Shown: positions 35,792 to 44,377, counted from the first letter of the stretch. The stretch: DNA of 64,000 bases from Reyranella sp. (GCF_004297405.1 NZ_SCVC01000030.1:1-64000), one strand, 5' to 3'. Numbers and translations: made by a program. The notes: generated by a model from the letters alone, not told the origin.

Positions 35792-35856
35792 CCATCCTAG
35801 ACGGGCTAACGGGTGAAAATTCTACAAGAAGATTGAAACGCCGGTGTTGGTGCGAT

Positions 35857-36393
35857 CTACCACCAGCCCAGCCGTTCGCGACAATGCTCCAGCCCCTCGG
35901 CGACGAGCCTCTGCGCATAGGGCAACGAGATGTCGAGGAACGCCGCGATTTCCCTGAGCTTGTAGTTGCCCAGCCGGTGCATCTCGACGGCGATGCGTGT
36001 GCGCTTCGGCAGCTCCGCCAGCGCCTGCTCCAGCGAGCGCAGCTCGTCCTTGTAGAGCGCGATCGTCTCGGGCGACGCGCTCGCCGTGCCGGAAAGCACG
36101 GGCGCATTTTCGTGGCTGAGGTGAAGAAGCCGCTGCTTGCGCGCGAACTCGCGGCGGCCGTCGTGCGCGAGATTGCGGATGATGCGGTAGAGATAGGCCA
36201 GCGGCTCGCCGACCAGGCGCTCGCGCGTCGCCTGCTCGAGCCGCACCCACGCTTCCTGCACCAGGTCCTCGGCTTGCGTGCGCGACCCCACCATGGTGGT
36301 CGCGTAGGCGACCAGCGAGCCTCTATGCTCGACGAAGACTGCCGTCGGATCTGAAGACACAGCGACTCTCGGAGCCCCCGCCCAGTTGCGCAC
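35857..36393 (-). CDS. FecI-type ECF sigma factor, cassette 2
   Basis: 178 residues from the GTG at 36393; a GTG at 36360 has a better GAGAG and may be the true start (167 aa). Region 2: LVAYATTMVGSRTQAEDLVQEAWVRLEQ, LAYLYRIIRNLAHDGRR. Region 4: LPKRTRIAVEMHRLGNYKLREIAAFLDISLPYAQRLVAEGLE. Only moderately similar to the cassette 1 sigma factor, unlike the receptors. Preceded by a Fur-like box. Confidence 0.9.
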   Translation of the reverse strand: MRNWAGAPRVAVSSDPTAVFVEHRGSLVAYATTMVGSRTQAEDLVQEAWVRLEQATRERLVGEPLAYLYRIIRNLAHDGRREFARKQRLLHLSHENAPVLSGTASASPETIALYKDELRSLEQALAELPKRTRIAVEMHRLGNYKLREIAAFLDISLPYAQRLVAEGLEHCRERLGWW

Positions 36394-36416
36394 AAACGAG
36401 ACTGCCCTTAGCGCAA

Positions 36417-36433
36417 TTGCGAATTATTCGCAA
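36417..36433 (-). promoter_or_regulatory. Fur-like box upstream of sigma gene 2
   Basis: TTGCGAATTATTCGCAA, a perfect 8-1-8 palindrome (19 bp if flanking A/T is counted). Matches the box before sigma gene 1 except at the central base and one flanking base. 24 bp upstream of the longest sigma reading frame. Confidence 0.72.
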
Positions 36434-36441
36434 TATCTTCT

Positions 36442-36559
36442 CCTCCCCATTCAAATGGGGAGGTGCCCCTGTAACCAGGGGCGGAGGGGTCAGGGCCACA
36501 CATCGCGCATGCCCCCTCCGCCTCGTAAGACGAGGCACCTCCCCATCTGAATGAGGAGG
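36442..36559. repeat. dispersed palindromic element, family A copy 5
   Basis: CCTCCCCATTCAAATGGGGAGG, arm CCCCTGTAACCAGGGG, GGAGGGGTCA, then CCCCTCC, arm GCCTCGTAAGACGAGGC and CCTCCCCATCTGAATGAGGAGG. Lies between the sigma 2 promoter and the 3' end of fur. Confidence 0.9.
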
Positions 36560-36606
36560 CGTACGGAGCATGCGCCCTCCTCTTCCTACTCCGCCGTGAC
36601 GCCGCC

Positions 36607-37077
36607 CTACTTCGCCGCGCCGGCTCCCAGAATCTTCAGGTGGAAGTCCACGAGCCGGTAGCCGAGCCGCTGCGCCACCTTCTCGATCTGGCGTGCCAGG
36701 TCCTCGTCGTCGACCTCGACGATCTCGCCGGTCGTGACGTCGATCAGGTGCGGATGTGCCCTCCGGCCGAGGATCTCGTAGCGCGCCCGGCCGTCGCTGA
36801 AGAGGCTGCGCTTCAGGATGCCCGCTTCGGTCAGCATGTTCAGCGTGCGGTAGACGGTGGCCAGGGCGACCCGGCGCTTGCGCGAGATGCGACGCCTGAT
36901 CTCGGTCGCACAGGGATGGTCGGTCGCCTGTTGCAGCACCTCGAGGACGATCCGCCGCTGACGCGTAAGCGTAATGCCCAGGCTGCCGCACAGCCGCTCC
37001 ACGCTCTCGAACGCCGTATCGGCCCCTGGCCGGGTACTGTAGTCGCCCTCCATCGCGGCCGATCTGCCGGCGGGCAT
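36607..37077 (-). CDS. fur: Fur family ferric uptake regulator
   Basis: 156 residues from the ATG at 37077 (an internal ATG at 37053 is possible; the frame is open to 37281). DNA-binding part: GITLTRQRRIVLEVLQQATDHPCATEIRRRISRKRRVALATVYRTLNMLTEAGILKR. Metal and dimer part: RAHPHLIDVTTGEIVEVDDEDL, then helix IEKVAQRLGYRLVDFHLKI. The CxxC zinc motif of enterobacterial Fur is absent, as is usual in alphaproteobacterial Fur. Adjacent iron cassettes with Fur-like boxes support an iron role; Mur or Irr-like function cannot be excluded from sequence alone. Confidence 0.87.
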   Translation of the reverse strand: MPAGRSAAMEGDYSTRPGADTAFESVERLCGSLGITLTRQRRIVLEVLQQATDHPCATEIRRRISRKRRVALATVYRTLNMLTEAGILKRSLFSDGRARYEILGRRAHPHLIDVTTGEIVEVDDEDLARQIEKVAQRLGYRLVDFHLKILGAGAAK

Positions 37078-37142
37078 CGGTGTCGTTTCCAGGCTCAGCG
37101 TCGCCTCCCAGCGAATGCCCCTCTCAAGACTAGACGTATGAG

Positions 37143-37221
37143 CGCTGGGGATATTTCGCAAAAAAGAGACATTTGTTCGTGAACCACTCTGGTCCACGAC
37201 CGTGCGAAACCCGACCTGGTG
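37143..37221. repeat. imperfect direct repeat, copy 1
   Basis: About 79 bp upstream of fur. Shares GAGACA.TTGTTC.TGA.CC, CTGGTCCACG and CGAA.CC.GAC.TG.TG with copy 2 at 37387-37466, roughly 75-80 percent identical by eye. Origin unknown. Confidence 0.6.
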
Positions 37222-37386
37222 CTGCCCGCCGTCGACGTTCCAGCGAGCTGGCATCCGCGTCAAAATGGAGACGCCCGACACAAGTGGTTGCGAGAGTTCT
37301 TAGTCAAAGTCTCGGGAATGCAATAGGCCCGCTTGGGTCCTCCGCGTCATTTCTGTGGCTTCGCAACAACTCGGTCATGTCCAGGG

Positions 37387-37466
37387 CGACTGGGGGTATT
37401 TCCGGCGAAAGAGACACTTGTTCCTGAGCCGCCCTGGTCCACGTTCCTACGAAGCCAGACTTGATG
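37387..37466. repeat. imperfect direct repeat, copy 2
   Basis: Counterpart of 37143-37221, 29 bp before the plsY start. The 165 bp between copies show no gene. Both copies contain a short reading frame ending in RD(I/T)CS-stop, which may be chance. Confidence 0.6.
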
Positions 37467-37494
37467 GCCTTGGGGCAGGACCGAGGGAGCTCCC

Positions 37495-38157
37495 ATGGTT
37501 TTCTGGACAGCGAGCGTGGTTGGGCTGGCGTTCGCCTATCTCTTCGGCTCCATACCGACGGGCTATCTGGCGGGGCGCCTGCTCAGAGGCATCGACATCC
37601 GCGAACACGGCTCCCGGTCGACCGGGACAGCGAACGTCCTGCGCACCCTTGGGAAAGGGCCGGCGCTGGTCGTGCTCCTGGTCGATGTGCTGAAGGGCGC
37701 GGTCGCGATCGTCCTTGCGCTCTGGTTCTATCCCTGGCTCGTGGAAACACCCTATGTCGAACACTTCGACGAGATCGATCCGGAAATCTGGTTGCCGTGG
37801 GCCATCTGCCTCGCCGGACTCGCCGTGATGCTGGGACATAGCCGGTCGATCTGGCTGAACTTCGCCGGTGGCAAGGCCGCAGCGACGGGGCTCGGCGTGC
37901 TGCTGGCCTTGTCGTGGCCGGCCGGTGTCGCCGCCGTGGCGGTCTTCGGCGCGGTGCTCACCCTCACGCGCATCGTCTCGCTGGCAGCGATGCTGGCCGC
38001 CCTGACGGCGATCGTCCTCGTCTTCGCCCTGGAGGAACCGCTGCCCTATTGCCTGCTGGTGCTCGCCGGCGGCCTCTATGTGGTCGTCCACCATCGCGCC
38101 AGCATCCGGCGCCTGCTCGCAGGAACCGAGCCGCACCTCGGACAGCACGTTCGGTGA
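37495..38157 (+). CDS. plsY: glycerol-3-phosphate acyltransferase PlsY
   Basis: 220 residues, integral membrane with about five to seven helices. PlsY motifs in order: FGSIPTGYLAGRL, the GHGSxNxGATN-like IREHGSRSTGTANVLRTLGKG, and GHSRSIWLNFAGGKAAATGLGVLLAL (glycerol-phosphate site). It transfers acyl from acyl-phosphate to glycerol-3-phosphate, the first step of phospholipid synthesis with PlsX. Motif 1 is HGSRSTGTAN rather than the common HGSGNxGATN and GGKAAAT rather than GGKGVAT, so it is a divergent PlsY; a second, canonical copy elsewhere is likely (inference). Confidence 0.85.
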   Translation: MVFWTASVVGLAFAYLFGSIPTGYLAGRLLRGIDIREHGSRSTGTANVLRTLGKGPALVVLLVDVLKGAVAIVLALWFYPWLVETPYVEHFDEIDPEIWLPWAICLAGLAVMLGHSRSIWLNFAGGKAAATGLGVLLALSWPAGVAAVAVFGAVLTLTRIVSLAAMLAALTAIVLVFALEEPLPYCLLVLAGGLYVVVHHRASIRRLLAGTEPHLGQHVR

Positions 38158-38185
38158 CCGCCGGGGGCGCATCACCTCGAAAGCG

Positions 38186-38785
38186 CTAGTCCGCTGTCTT
38201 GCGGAGCCAGACCTGACTGCCCTTCGAGAGCATCGTGAACTTGTTGGCGTAGAGCGCGACGAAGGCGTCGATGGCGGGCTTGGGCCGGCCGTGTTCGCGC
38301 AGGCGGCTGTCGTCCCACCTGTAGTCGTCGAACGCCAGGATGCCGCCGGTCTTGAGCAGCCGGAACGACAGCACCGCATCCTCCATCACGTCGATGGTCG
38401 CATGGCTGCCGTCGACATAGATGAAATCGTAATGCAGTTGCGGCAGGCGGCGCAGCGCGTCGCGCGACGGCTGGTTGACGAAGGTGACCTTCTCCGCACC
38501 GCCGGTGGCCGCGACATTGCCGTCGAAGACCGGCTGCTTCACGCCGTCGATGCAGGTCATCGTCGCGTCGGCATGGGTGGCGACATGCTGCAGCAGCCAG
38601 CAGGTCGCGCGGCCTTCGTGGCAGCCGATCTCGAGCAGATGGCAGGGCATGCCCGCCAGCGGCGCGAGCCGCTTGTGAAACTGCTTCGTATTCGCGGAGA
38701 ACCAGTCTTCGCTGAACGAAAATCCCGGCGGATCGGGCCGTTTCGGCAGCAGGCGTGAGACAAACCAGAAATAGCGGCGCAACAT
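38186..38785 (-). CDS. class I SAM-dependent methyltransferase
   Basis: 199 residues. SAM motif [17 protein letters not shown]; later acidic motif [37 protein letters not shown] typical of the Methyltransf_24 / TylF-like group. Starts at MLRRYFWFV (ATG 38785); the frame extends upstream into the next gene without coding character. Substrate unknown. Convergent with plsY. Confidence 0.85.
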
Positions 38786-38862
38786 GCGTGCGCTTCTAGC
38801 GTGCGGCCTCGCCCACCGTATCGAGGCAAACGGCCGCCCCCTTTCACCGCTTGCGGCCTTGC

Positions 38863-40656
38863 TTACTCTGGAAGCCCCGCCCTGCGAAGCGCCGTTTCGA
38901 AGAGTTTGCGATCCGAGGCTTGGAAAGGACCGAAGCGCGCCATGCATCCTGCGATCGAAAAACGGGGACGCAACGATTTCAGTTGCTCAAGCAGATCCGC
39001 CAGTTCGTCGGGACGGTTACCCTCCATCGCTAGTGCAACGATCTTCCACATTATGGCCAGAAACGAGCGCGGCCTGTCGCGAAGCGCCCGTTCGGCCCAA
39101 TGGAGAGCCTGGTCATGGCGACCGAGGAAAAAGCAGGGAGTGACGAAACCGATGTACGTTTCAAATGCAAAGTCATCCCTGGGGCTGAGCTGCATCGCCC
39201 GTTCAAAATACTGAATGGATTTCTCGTGCTTTCCGATCATCGAGTGCGCGGCACCGCCAAATCGCCACGCCATGAGGAAATTGGGATTTAGAGTCAGCGC
39301 GCGTTCTATGTGCTCCACTCCCTCCTCAGGCTTTCCGCCGAGAGAGGCAATGCCGAATCCTCCGAGCGCAAGGGCAACGGGATCGTCCTTGCCAATCTCG
39401 ACAGCTCGCTTCGCTGCTTCATAGCCCTGTGCCCTCGCCTCGCGACTCGAACCCCATCCTTGATGCAGGCGCCCCCAATGAGCGCGGGCCACGTAGGCAT
39501 AGGCGGACGAAAACTGCGGGTCGGCGGCAATGGCACGATCGAGCAGCATCAGGGCTTCGCTGATTGAGCTCTCCGTAGCGACGGGGACAATCCCCGGAAT
39601 TGCACGCAGATAGAAATCGTAGGCTGTCAGGTTGCTGGTCGGCTTCGCCTGGGCGCGGGTTATCTCGGAACTCATGAGCTGAGGGTAGATCGTGGCGACG
39701 ATGCTCGACGTGATGCTGTCCTGCAGATCGAAGACGTCCTCGATGGCGCCGTCATAGCGTTCGGCCCAAATGTGATTTCCGCTTGTCGCGTCGATGAGCA
39801 CGCAATTGATACGCAGCCTGTTTCCGGCACTGCGAATGCTGCCGTCGAGGACGTAGCGGACCCCGAGTTCGCTCCCTATCTGCCGTACGTCGACGGAACG
39901 GCCTTTGTACGAGTAAGAAGAATTGCGGGCGATCACCAGGAAGTTCGGAACACGCGACAGGATGGTGATGATGTCGTCGACCATGCCGTCCGCGAAATAC
40001 TCGCGCTCGGCATCGCCGCTCAGATTTCGGAAGGCAAGCACGGCGATCGAGGGCTTGTCGGAAAGGGCAAAGGCCGGGACGGGGATGACGGACTTGGGCA
40101 ACGGCGCTTGGGTAGCGGTCGGCCAGTCAGCTTCCTTCCACTCCACTCGAAAGGCACGGATCGGCCGCACGATGTTCTTGAGGGATAGCTCTCCTAGGGC
40201 GTGAAGCTCCGCCTTGATGCGGCCGTCTACCGCCTCACGTACGGCGCGCGAAATTAGGATGCCACCTGGCGGGGACTCACCCTGGAGGCGTACTGCGATG
40301 TTCACGTCGTCGCCGTAGAGATCATCAGCCTCCACGATCACTTCGCCGAGATGGATGCCAGCCCGAAAGACAATGCGGCTTGGCTCCGGCTGGTCTCGGT
40401 TTGCACCGGCCATCGCTTGCTGCAGCTCGATGAGGGCGCTCAGCGCATTGACGGCGCTATCGAACTCGGCAAGCGCGCCATCGCCGGTTAGCTTGACCAC
40501 GCGACCTCCATGGCGGTGGATGGAGGGCTCTACGCGTTCGGCAAGATGCGTCTTGAGGAGAGCATGGGTGCCACTTTCATTTTGGCCCATCAGGCGCGAG
40601 TAGCCCACAACGTCTATGGCGACGATAACCGCAAGTCTGCGCTGCTCGTGGGCCAA
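38863..40656 (-). CDS. class III adenylate/guanylate cyclase-like protein with TPR repeats
   Basis: 597 residues from a TTG that has GGAGG 8 nt upstream; longer frames to 40743 have no better start. Cyclase domain about 8-165 ([66 protein letters not shown]). Then a TolB-like amino-terminal domain ([56 protein letters not shown]) and TPR repeats to the end ([23 protein letters not shown]). A large family in rhizobia and relatives. The second metal Asp is present; catalytic activity is not certain. Confidence 0.9.
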
Positions 40657-40711
40657 TGGCGTATCCTCCGTCGCCTGGCCACGATGATATGAAGGGCCTT
40701 CGAACAGGGCA

Positions 40712-40924
40712 ATGGCCGCAAGCCCACCCCGGAAGGACCGCAAGGAGCAGCGCTCGGTCGATCCATAGCTCTATCGCCAGCGCAATCCGGTCGAGCGCTT
40801 CTTCGACAAACTCAAACACTTCCGATGTATCGCAGCACGCTACGACAAGACCGCCCGAAACTTCCTCACTGCCGTCCTCATCTCATCTGCCAGACTGTGG
40901 GTTATGTTTGAGTCCACTACTTAA
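40712..40924 (+). pseudogene. IS5-family transposase, C-terminal remnant
   Basis: Reads PPRKDRKEQRSVDP, an in-frame TAG, then LYRQRNPVERFFDKLKHFRC and IAARYDKTARNFLTAV up to a TAA at 40924. This is the conserved C-terminal end of IS5/IS1031-type DDE transposases (the E in NPVERFF is the catalytic Glu). The N-terminal part and inverted repeats are missing and a stop codon interrupts it, so it is dead. Its 3' end overlaps the stop of the neighbouring minus-strand gene by 4 bp. Confidence 0.8.
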
Positions 40925-41928
40925 TCCGAATCGCCGAGGAAGATTTCCTGGCCGACGTTGAGGTGCAGGACGAACTGGCTCATCGCGTAGGCGTTAACGA
41001 GTTGCGTGGCGGTGTCGTTCAAGTGATAGCGCGCGCCGCGGTCGTTGACCGGGTTGCCGCCGAAATCCTGGTGGCGGTCGGCGATGTCGTGGAACGCCTC
41101 GTGGATCAGGATGGTCGGCCGCAGGAACCGCCCCGACACGCCGTAGTCGAGATTGATGTAGGTGTGGCCGTCGCGCGGCGTCGGCGTGTCGGCGAAACCG
41201 GGGCTCGTGCCCTGACGCAGCCAGGCGCGCGCCGACAGCAGCCGGCTCGACACCTGCGCCAGGTTGTTGCGCACCTCGCGCGCGACGCGGTCGACGTCGG
41301 GCGCGGCCGTCACCTTGTAGTGCCGCGTAAGAGCGGCGAGCCCCAGGGTCCGGTCCGCCGCAGCACCGCCATCGATCACGGCGTTGAGCACGGTGCGCGC
41401 ACGGTCGCGCATCCCGCTCGCGGCGGGTACGGCCGCCAGCGCGAGCGCGAGTGTTGACTGCGAGCCGCCGCCCGTGAGCTGCTTGGCGGTGCCGCCTGAG
41501 GAGCCGCCCGCTCCACCCGTCGAGTCGACAGGAATCGCGAAGGCGAAGAAGTGTTCCTTGCGCGCGCCGCCGCTGGCCGGCGTGTAGGTGCAGCCGCAGC
41601 GCTTGAGGCTCACCTGGCGGCCGAACATCTCGTTGTCGAGCGAGGCCATGGTCATGCGGCCGACGATATTGTCCGGCGTCGTCTGGTAGCGCGCGTTGAC
41701 GATGCGGCGCCGGCGCTTGTAGGCCAGCACCGCCGCGGCCGTGCTCGGGCCGTAGAGGTCGTCGGCGAGTTCGTCGCTGGCGATCTCGGCATCGTCGAGC
41801 AGCATCAGCGCGAGATGGATCTTCTCGACATGCGGGCCACGGCCGCCCGGCACGATATGCGCGCTGTCGCGGCTGGCCGCGCCCTCCAGTCTCGTATCGC
41901 CGCGAAACAGTTCCGACCGGAGAGGCAT
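40921..41928 (-). CDS. peptidoglycan-binding-like / HExxH metallopeptidase-like protein
   Basis: 335 residues, no signal peptide. N-terminal third (about 30-95) resembles a peptidoglycan-binding-type helical repeat (LALMLLDDAEIASDELADDLYGPSTAAAVLAYKRRRR). Middle linker rich in Gly/Ser. C-terminal part has a zinc-protease motif ILIHEAFHDIADRH followed by LNDTATQLVNAYAMSQFV. Layout parallels the protein at 62059-63318, whose third-ligand region reads NADAYACLV; here NAYAMSQF lacks that Asp, so activity is uncertain. The last codons overlap an IS5 remnant, so the original C-terminus may have been altered. Confidence 0.72.
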   Translation of the reverse strand: MPLRSELFRGDTRLEGAASRDSAHIVPGGRGPHVEKIHLALMLLDDAEIASDELADDLYGPSTAAAVLAYKRRRRIVNARYQTTPDNIVGRMTMASLDNEMFGRQVSLKRCGCTYTPASGGARKEHFFAFAIPVDSTGGAGGSSGGTAKQLTGGGSQSTLALALAAVPAASGMRDRARTVLNAVIDGGAAADRTLGLAALTRHYKVTAAPDVDRVAREVRNNLAQVSSRLLSARAWLRQGTSPGFADTPTPRDGHTYINLDYGVSGRFLRPTILIHEAFHDIADRHQDFGGNPVNDRGARYHLNDTATQLVNAYAMSQFVLHLNVGQEIFLGDSD

Positions 41929-42002
41929 GGCGTACCTGAATAAAAAGGGTACCTACTTCGAGGTGCGTAGTACGGACGCGCCGAGCATCCCATATGGGGC
42001 GG

Positions 42003-42422
42003 ATGACCGACACAAGATCCGCTCTCCCCAACAAGACTGCCAGCTGTGCATGCGGCGGCCTCAGGCTCACCGTCGCCGGCGATCCTGCCTCCGTCTATGC
42101 CTGCGGCTGCCTCGAATGCCAGCGCGCCACCGGCACCGCCTTTGCCTGGCGTGCGCGCTTCGCCAAGGCGGCGATCGTGAGCGTCGACGGCGAACGCCGC
42201 TCGTGGCGCCGCAGCAGCGACTCCGACCGCTGGATCGAGCAGACCTTCTGCCCGAGCTGCGGCACGCTTCTTTACATGTCGGCCGAAGCCATCCCCGATG
42301 ACATCGTGGTCTCCGCCGGCTGCTTCGGCGACCCCGCCTTCACCGCTCCGGCCGCGTTCTTCTGGTCCAAACACCGCCCCGCCTGGTACGCGCTCGACAA
42401 CGGCGTGCGGTCGGTGGCGTGA
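42003..42422 (+). CDS. GFA / CENP-V family zinc protein
   Basis: 139 residues. Zinc ligands in three clusters: SCACGGL, CGCLECQRATG, and FCPSCGTLLY, the arrangement of glutathione-dependent formaldehyde-activating enzyme family proteins. Chosen ATG at 42003; 41994 is also in frame. Most family members have no proven formaldehyde role. Divergent from the metallopeptidase-like gene. Confidence 0.87.
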   Translation: MTDTRSALPNKTASCACGGLRLTVAGDPASVYACGCLECQRATGTAFAWRARFAKAAIVSVDGERRSWRRSSDSDRWIEQTFCPSCGTLLYMSAEAIPDDIVVSAGCFGDPAFTAPAAFFWSKHRPAWYALDNGVRSVA

Positions 42423-42428
42423 TCTCCG

Positions 42429-42529
42429 CCTCCCCATTCAGATGGGGAGGTGCCTCGTCATACGAGGCGGAGGGGTCATGACCCCTCCGTCGCCGCAGAC
42501 GGCGCCACCTCCCCATTTGAATGGGGAGG
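42429..42529. repeat. dispersed palindromic element, family A copy 6
   Basis: CCTCCCCATTCAGATGGGGAGG, arm GCCTCGTCATACGAGGC, GGAGGGGTCATGACCCCTCC centre, arm GTCGCCGCAGACGGCG, CCTCCCCATTTGAATGGGGAGG. A partial extra end (GGGTCATGAGCCTTCCTCATTTGAAGGGGG) follows to 42559. Lies 7 bp after the GFA gene. Confidence 0.9.
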
Positions 42530-42607
42530 GGTCATGAGCCTTCCTCATTTGAAGGGGGAAGAGGAAAGCGACTATAGAGAGCGCCCCGTTTCATAGGTCT
42601 TTCCCCC

Positions 42608-43336
42608 GTGTCCCTTTCTGCGCGCGTGACGTGGCGAAGTTTTCAGGCCGGTGCGTTGCGCATGATCCTGCCCGGCCTCGCCTCGCTGCCCTTCGGCATC
42701 GGCTTCGGCGTCGCCGCGGCGCAGAAAGGCTTGAGCGCCTTCGAGACGACGTTGATGAGCTTCACCGTCATGGCCGGCACCAGCCAGATGGTGGCGCTCG
42801 ACATCTGGGCGCGGCCGCTGCCGCTGGTCGCGCTGTTCGTCTCGGTGTTCGTGGCCAACCTGCGCTACTTCGTGATGGGCGCCGCACTGCAGCCGCATCT
42901 GCCGCACCTGCCGTGGTGGCAGCAGCCGCTGGTCTGGTACGTCACCGTCGACCAGAACTGGGCGATCAACATCGCCGAGTATCGCCGCGGCCATGGCGAC
43001 CTCGGCCGATTCCTGGGCGGCGGCTTCATCATGGCCTGCATCTGGTCAGGCTCGACGCTGCTCGGCCATCTCGCAGCGGGCGGAGTTCTCAGCGATCCCA
43101 CGGCCGCGCGTCGGCTCGGCCTCGACTTCGTGGGCGTCGCGGTATTCGTCGTGGTGGCGACGATCCTCTTTCGCGGCAAGCGCGATCTCGCGCCGTGGGC
43201 CGTCGCCATCGTGGTCGCGCTTGCGGCCAAATGGTCGATCGGCGGCAACTGGTACATCGTGATCGGCGGACTGGCCGGCGGCCTGTTCGGCGCGCTGCGC
43301 GATTACCGCAAGACCGGCGAGAAGACGCCCTCATGA
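42608..43336 (+). CDS. azlC: AzlC-family branched-chain amino acid exporter subunit
   Basis: 242 residues, about eight membrane helices. Family opening: FQAGALRMILPGLASLPFGIGFGVAAAQKGLSAFETTLMSFTVMAGTSQMVALD, followed by VANLRYFVMGAALQPHL. Works with AzlD in the inner membrane to export branched-chain or analogue amino acids. GTG start with a weak Shine-Dalgarno. Overlaps azlD by 4 bp (ATGA), so translationally coupled. Confidence 0.9.
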   Translation: MSLSARVTWRSFQAGALRMILPGLASLPFGIGFGVAAAQKGLSAFETTLMSFTVMAGTSQMVALDIWARPLPLVALFVSVFVANLRYFVMGAALQPHLPHLPWWQQPLVWYVTVDQNWAINIAEYRRGHGDLGRFLGGGFIMACIWSGSTLLGHLAAGGVLSDPTAARRLGLDFVGVAVFVVVATILFRGKRDLAPWAVAIVVALAAKWSIGGNWYIVIGGLAGGLFGALRDYRKTGEKTPS

Positions 43337-43641
43337 GCGCGAGCCCCGAGAACCTCGTCGCGATCTTCGTGATGGCGCTGGCGGCGATGGCGGCCAAGGG
43401 CGGCGGCTTCATCGCCATGCGCTGGCTCGGCCGTCATCGATTTGTCGCAGCAATGTTGGATCATGCGCCGGGCGCCGTGCTGGTCTCGGCGGCGGTCGTG
43501 CCCCTCACACAAGCGGGCGGCGCCTACTGGGCGGGCGCGATCGCGGCCGCCGTGCTCACGCGCACGGCGGGCGGATTCACGCCCGGCCTGTTCGGCGCGG
43601 TCGGCGCTGTGGCGCTCGCGCGCTGGGCCGGACTTCAGTGA
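43333..43641 (+). CDS. azlD: AzlD-family transport subunit
   Basis: 102 residues with three to four hydrophobic segments (LVAIFVMALAAMAAKGG; MLDHAPGAVLVSAAVVPL; YWAGAIAAAVLTRTAGGFTPGLF). Size and position after azlC identify it. Starts inside the azlC stop (ATGA). Confidence 0.87.
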   Translation: MSASPENLVAIFVMALAAMAAKGGGFIAMRWLGRHRFVAAMLDHAPGAVLVSAAVVPLTQAGGAYWAGAIAAAVLTRTAGGFTPGLFGAVGAVALARWAGLQ

Positions 43642-43651
43642 GTGAGGAAGA

Positions 43652-43831
43652 TTAGTGAGGTGGTGCGGCCCCGCTCAATCGGACGATCTCGTCCTTGATC
43701 ATTAATTTTCGTTTCTTGAGGCTGCAGATCGCATCGTCATCGGGATGCGGGCGCGTGCTTTCTTGATCGATCGCGTGCTCCAGCGAAGCGTGCTTGGCTT
43801 TCAGCGCTTCGATGTGGTCCACGGTGCTCAT
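43652..43831 (-). CDS. YdcH-like (DUF465) small protein
   Basis: 59 residues: MSTVDHIEALKAKHASLEHA.. then a short acidic/His loop and LKKRKLMIKDEIVRL. This is the YdcH/DUF465 pattern: two helices, the first with LxxKHxxLexxI, the second with LKKrKLxLKDEI. GGAGGT lies 6 nt before the ATG. Function unknown; small cytosolic helical-hairpin protein. Convergent with azlD. Confidence 0.85.
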   Translation of the reverse strand: MSTVDHIEALKAKHASLEHAIDQESTRPHPDDDAICSLKKRKLMIKDEIVRLSGAAPPH

Positions 43832-43960
43832 AAAGCGACCTCCGAGCTGGTTGTGGATAGCCGACTCTGACTCTTACATAGGGACGAGTCACGCTGAATC
43901 GAGCACCAGTTGTCGCACCCCTCCCGGACTGTGCATAAGCCGCACGAAACGAGCTGCCGT

Positions 43961-43990
43961 GACGTGAGTTGTCACGACGTGAGTTGTCAC
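43961..43990. repeat. two tandem 15-bp units
   Basis: GACGTGAGTTGTCAC twice in direct succession; each unit has GTGA..TCAC palindromic character. In the upstream part of the ubiX-remnant region. Confidence 0.6.
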
Positions 43991-44142
43991 GGGCAACGGC
44001 TTCAAAAGCGTGGAACGGATGGAAGGACGCCGACGTGCGACGGCTCGCGGATGTGGCATACCCAATCGGCAACCCCGCCGGTGCGTTTTCGAGTGGATCG
44101 TCCTGACCGGGGATGGTCGTGGCACCCTGCTCTACGCGCACC

Positions 44143-44267
44143 TTGCTGAGATCGCCTACGGCATCACCAGCAAATTGCTGACGCGAGCCGCCGACGTCGT
44201 GCTGAAGAAACGCCGCAAATTGGTCTTGGTTGCCCGAGAAACGCCTTTGCCTGTGGATCGTCTTTGA
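44143..44267 (+). pseudogene. ubiX/pad1 flavin prenyltransferase fragment
   Basis: Reads [20 protein letters not shown] then [16 protein letters not shown] before ending PVDRL-stop. This matches the segment of UbiX around the conserved ADVVLKERR.LVL..RETPL motif. The N-terminal nucleotide fold and the C-terminal third are missing; the frame upstream (from 44010) has no UbiX likeness. Ends 9 bp before a palindromic element. Reads as a decayed remnant. Confidence 0.72.
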
Positions 44268-44276
44268 TGTCGTCCT

Positions 44277-44377
44277 CCTCCCCATTCAAATGGGGAGGTG
44301 GCGGCGTCTGCGCCGTCGGAGGGGTCATGACCCCTCCGCCTCGTATGACGAGGCACCTCCCCATTTGAATGGGGAGG
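44277..44377. repeat. dispersed palindromic element, family A copy 7
   Basis: CCTCCCCATTCAAATGGGGAGG, arm GGCGGCGTCTGCGCCGTC, GGAGGGGTCATGACCCCTCC centre, arm GCCTCGTATGACGAGGC, CCTCCCCATTTGAATGGGGAGG. Between the ubiX remnant and the 3' end of the next minus-strand gene. Confidence 0.9.

Noticed and set aside
43737..44285. 182-codon minus-strand frame over the ubiX-remnant region
   Set aside because: Composition is noise-like, it crosses the YdcH-like gene out of frame and starts in a palindromic element.
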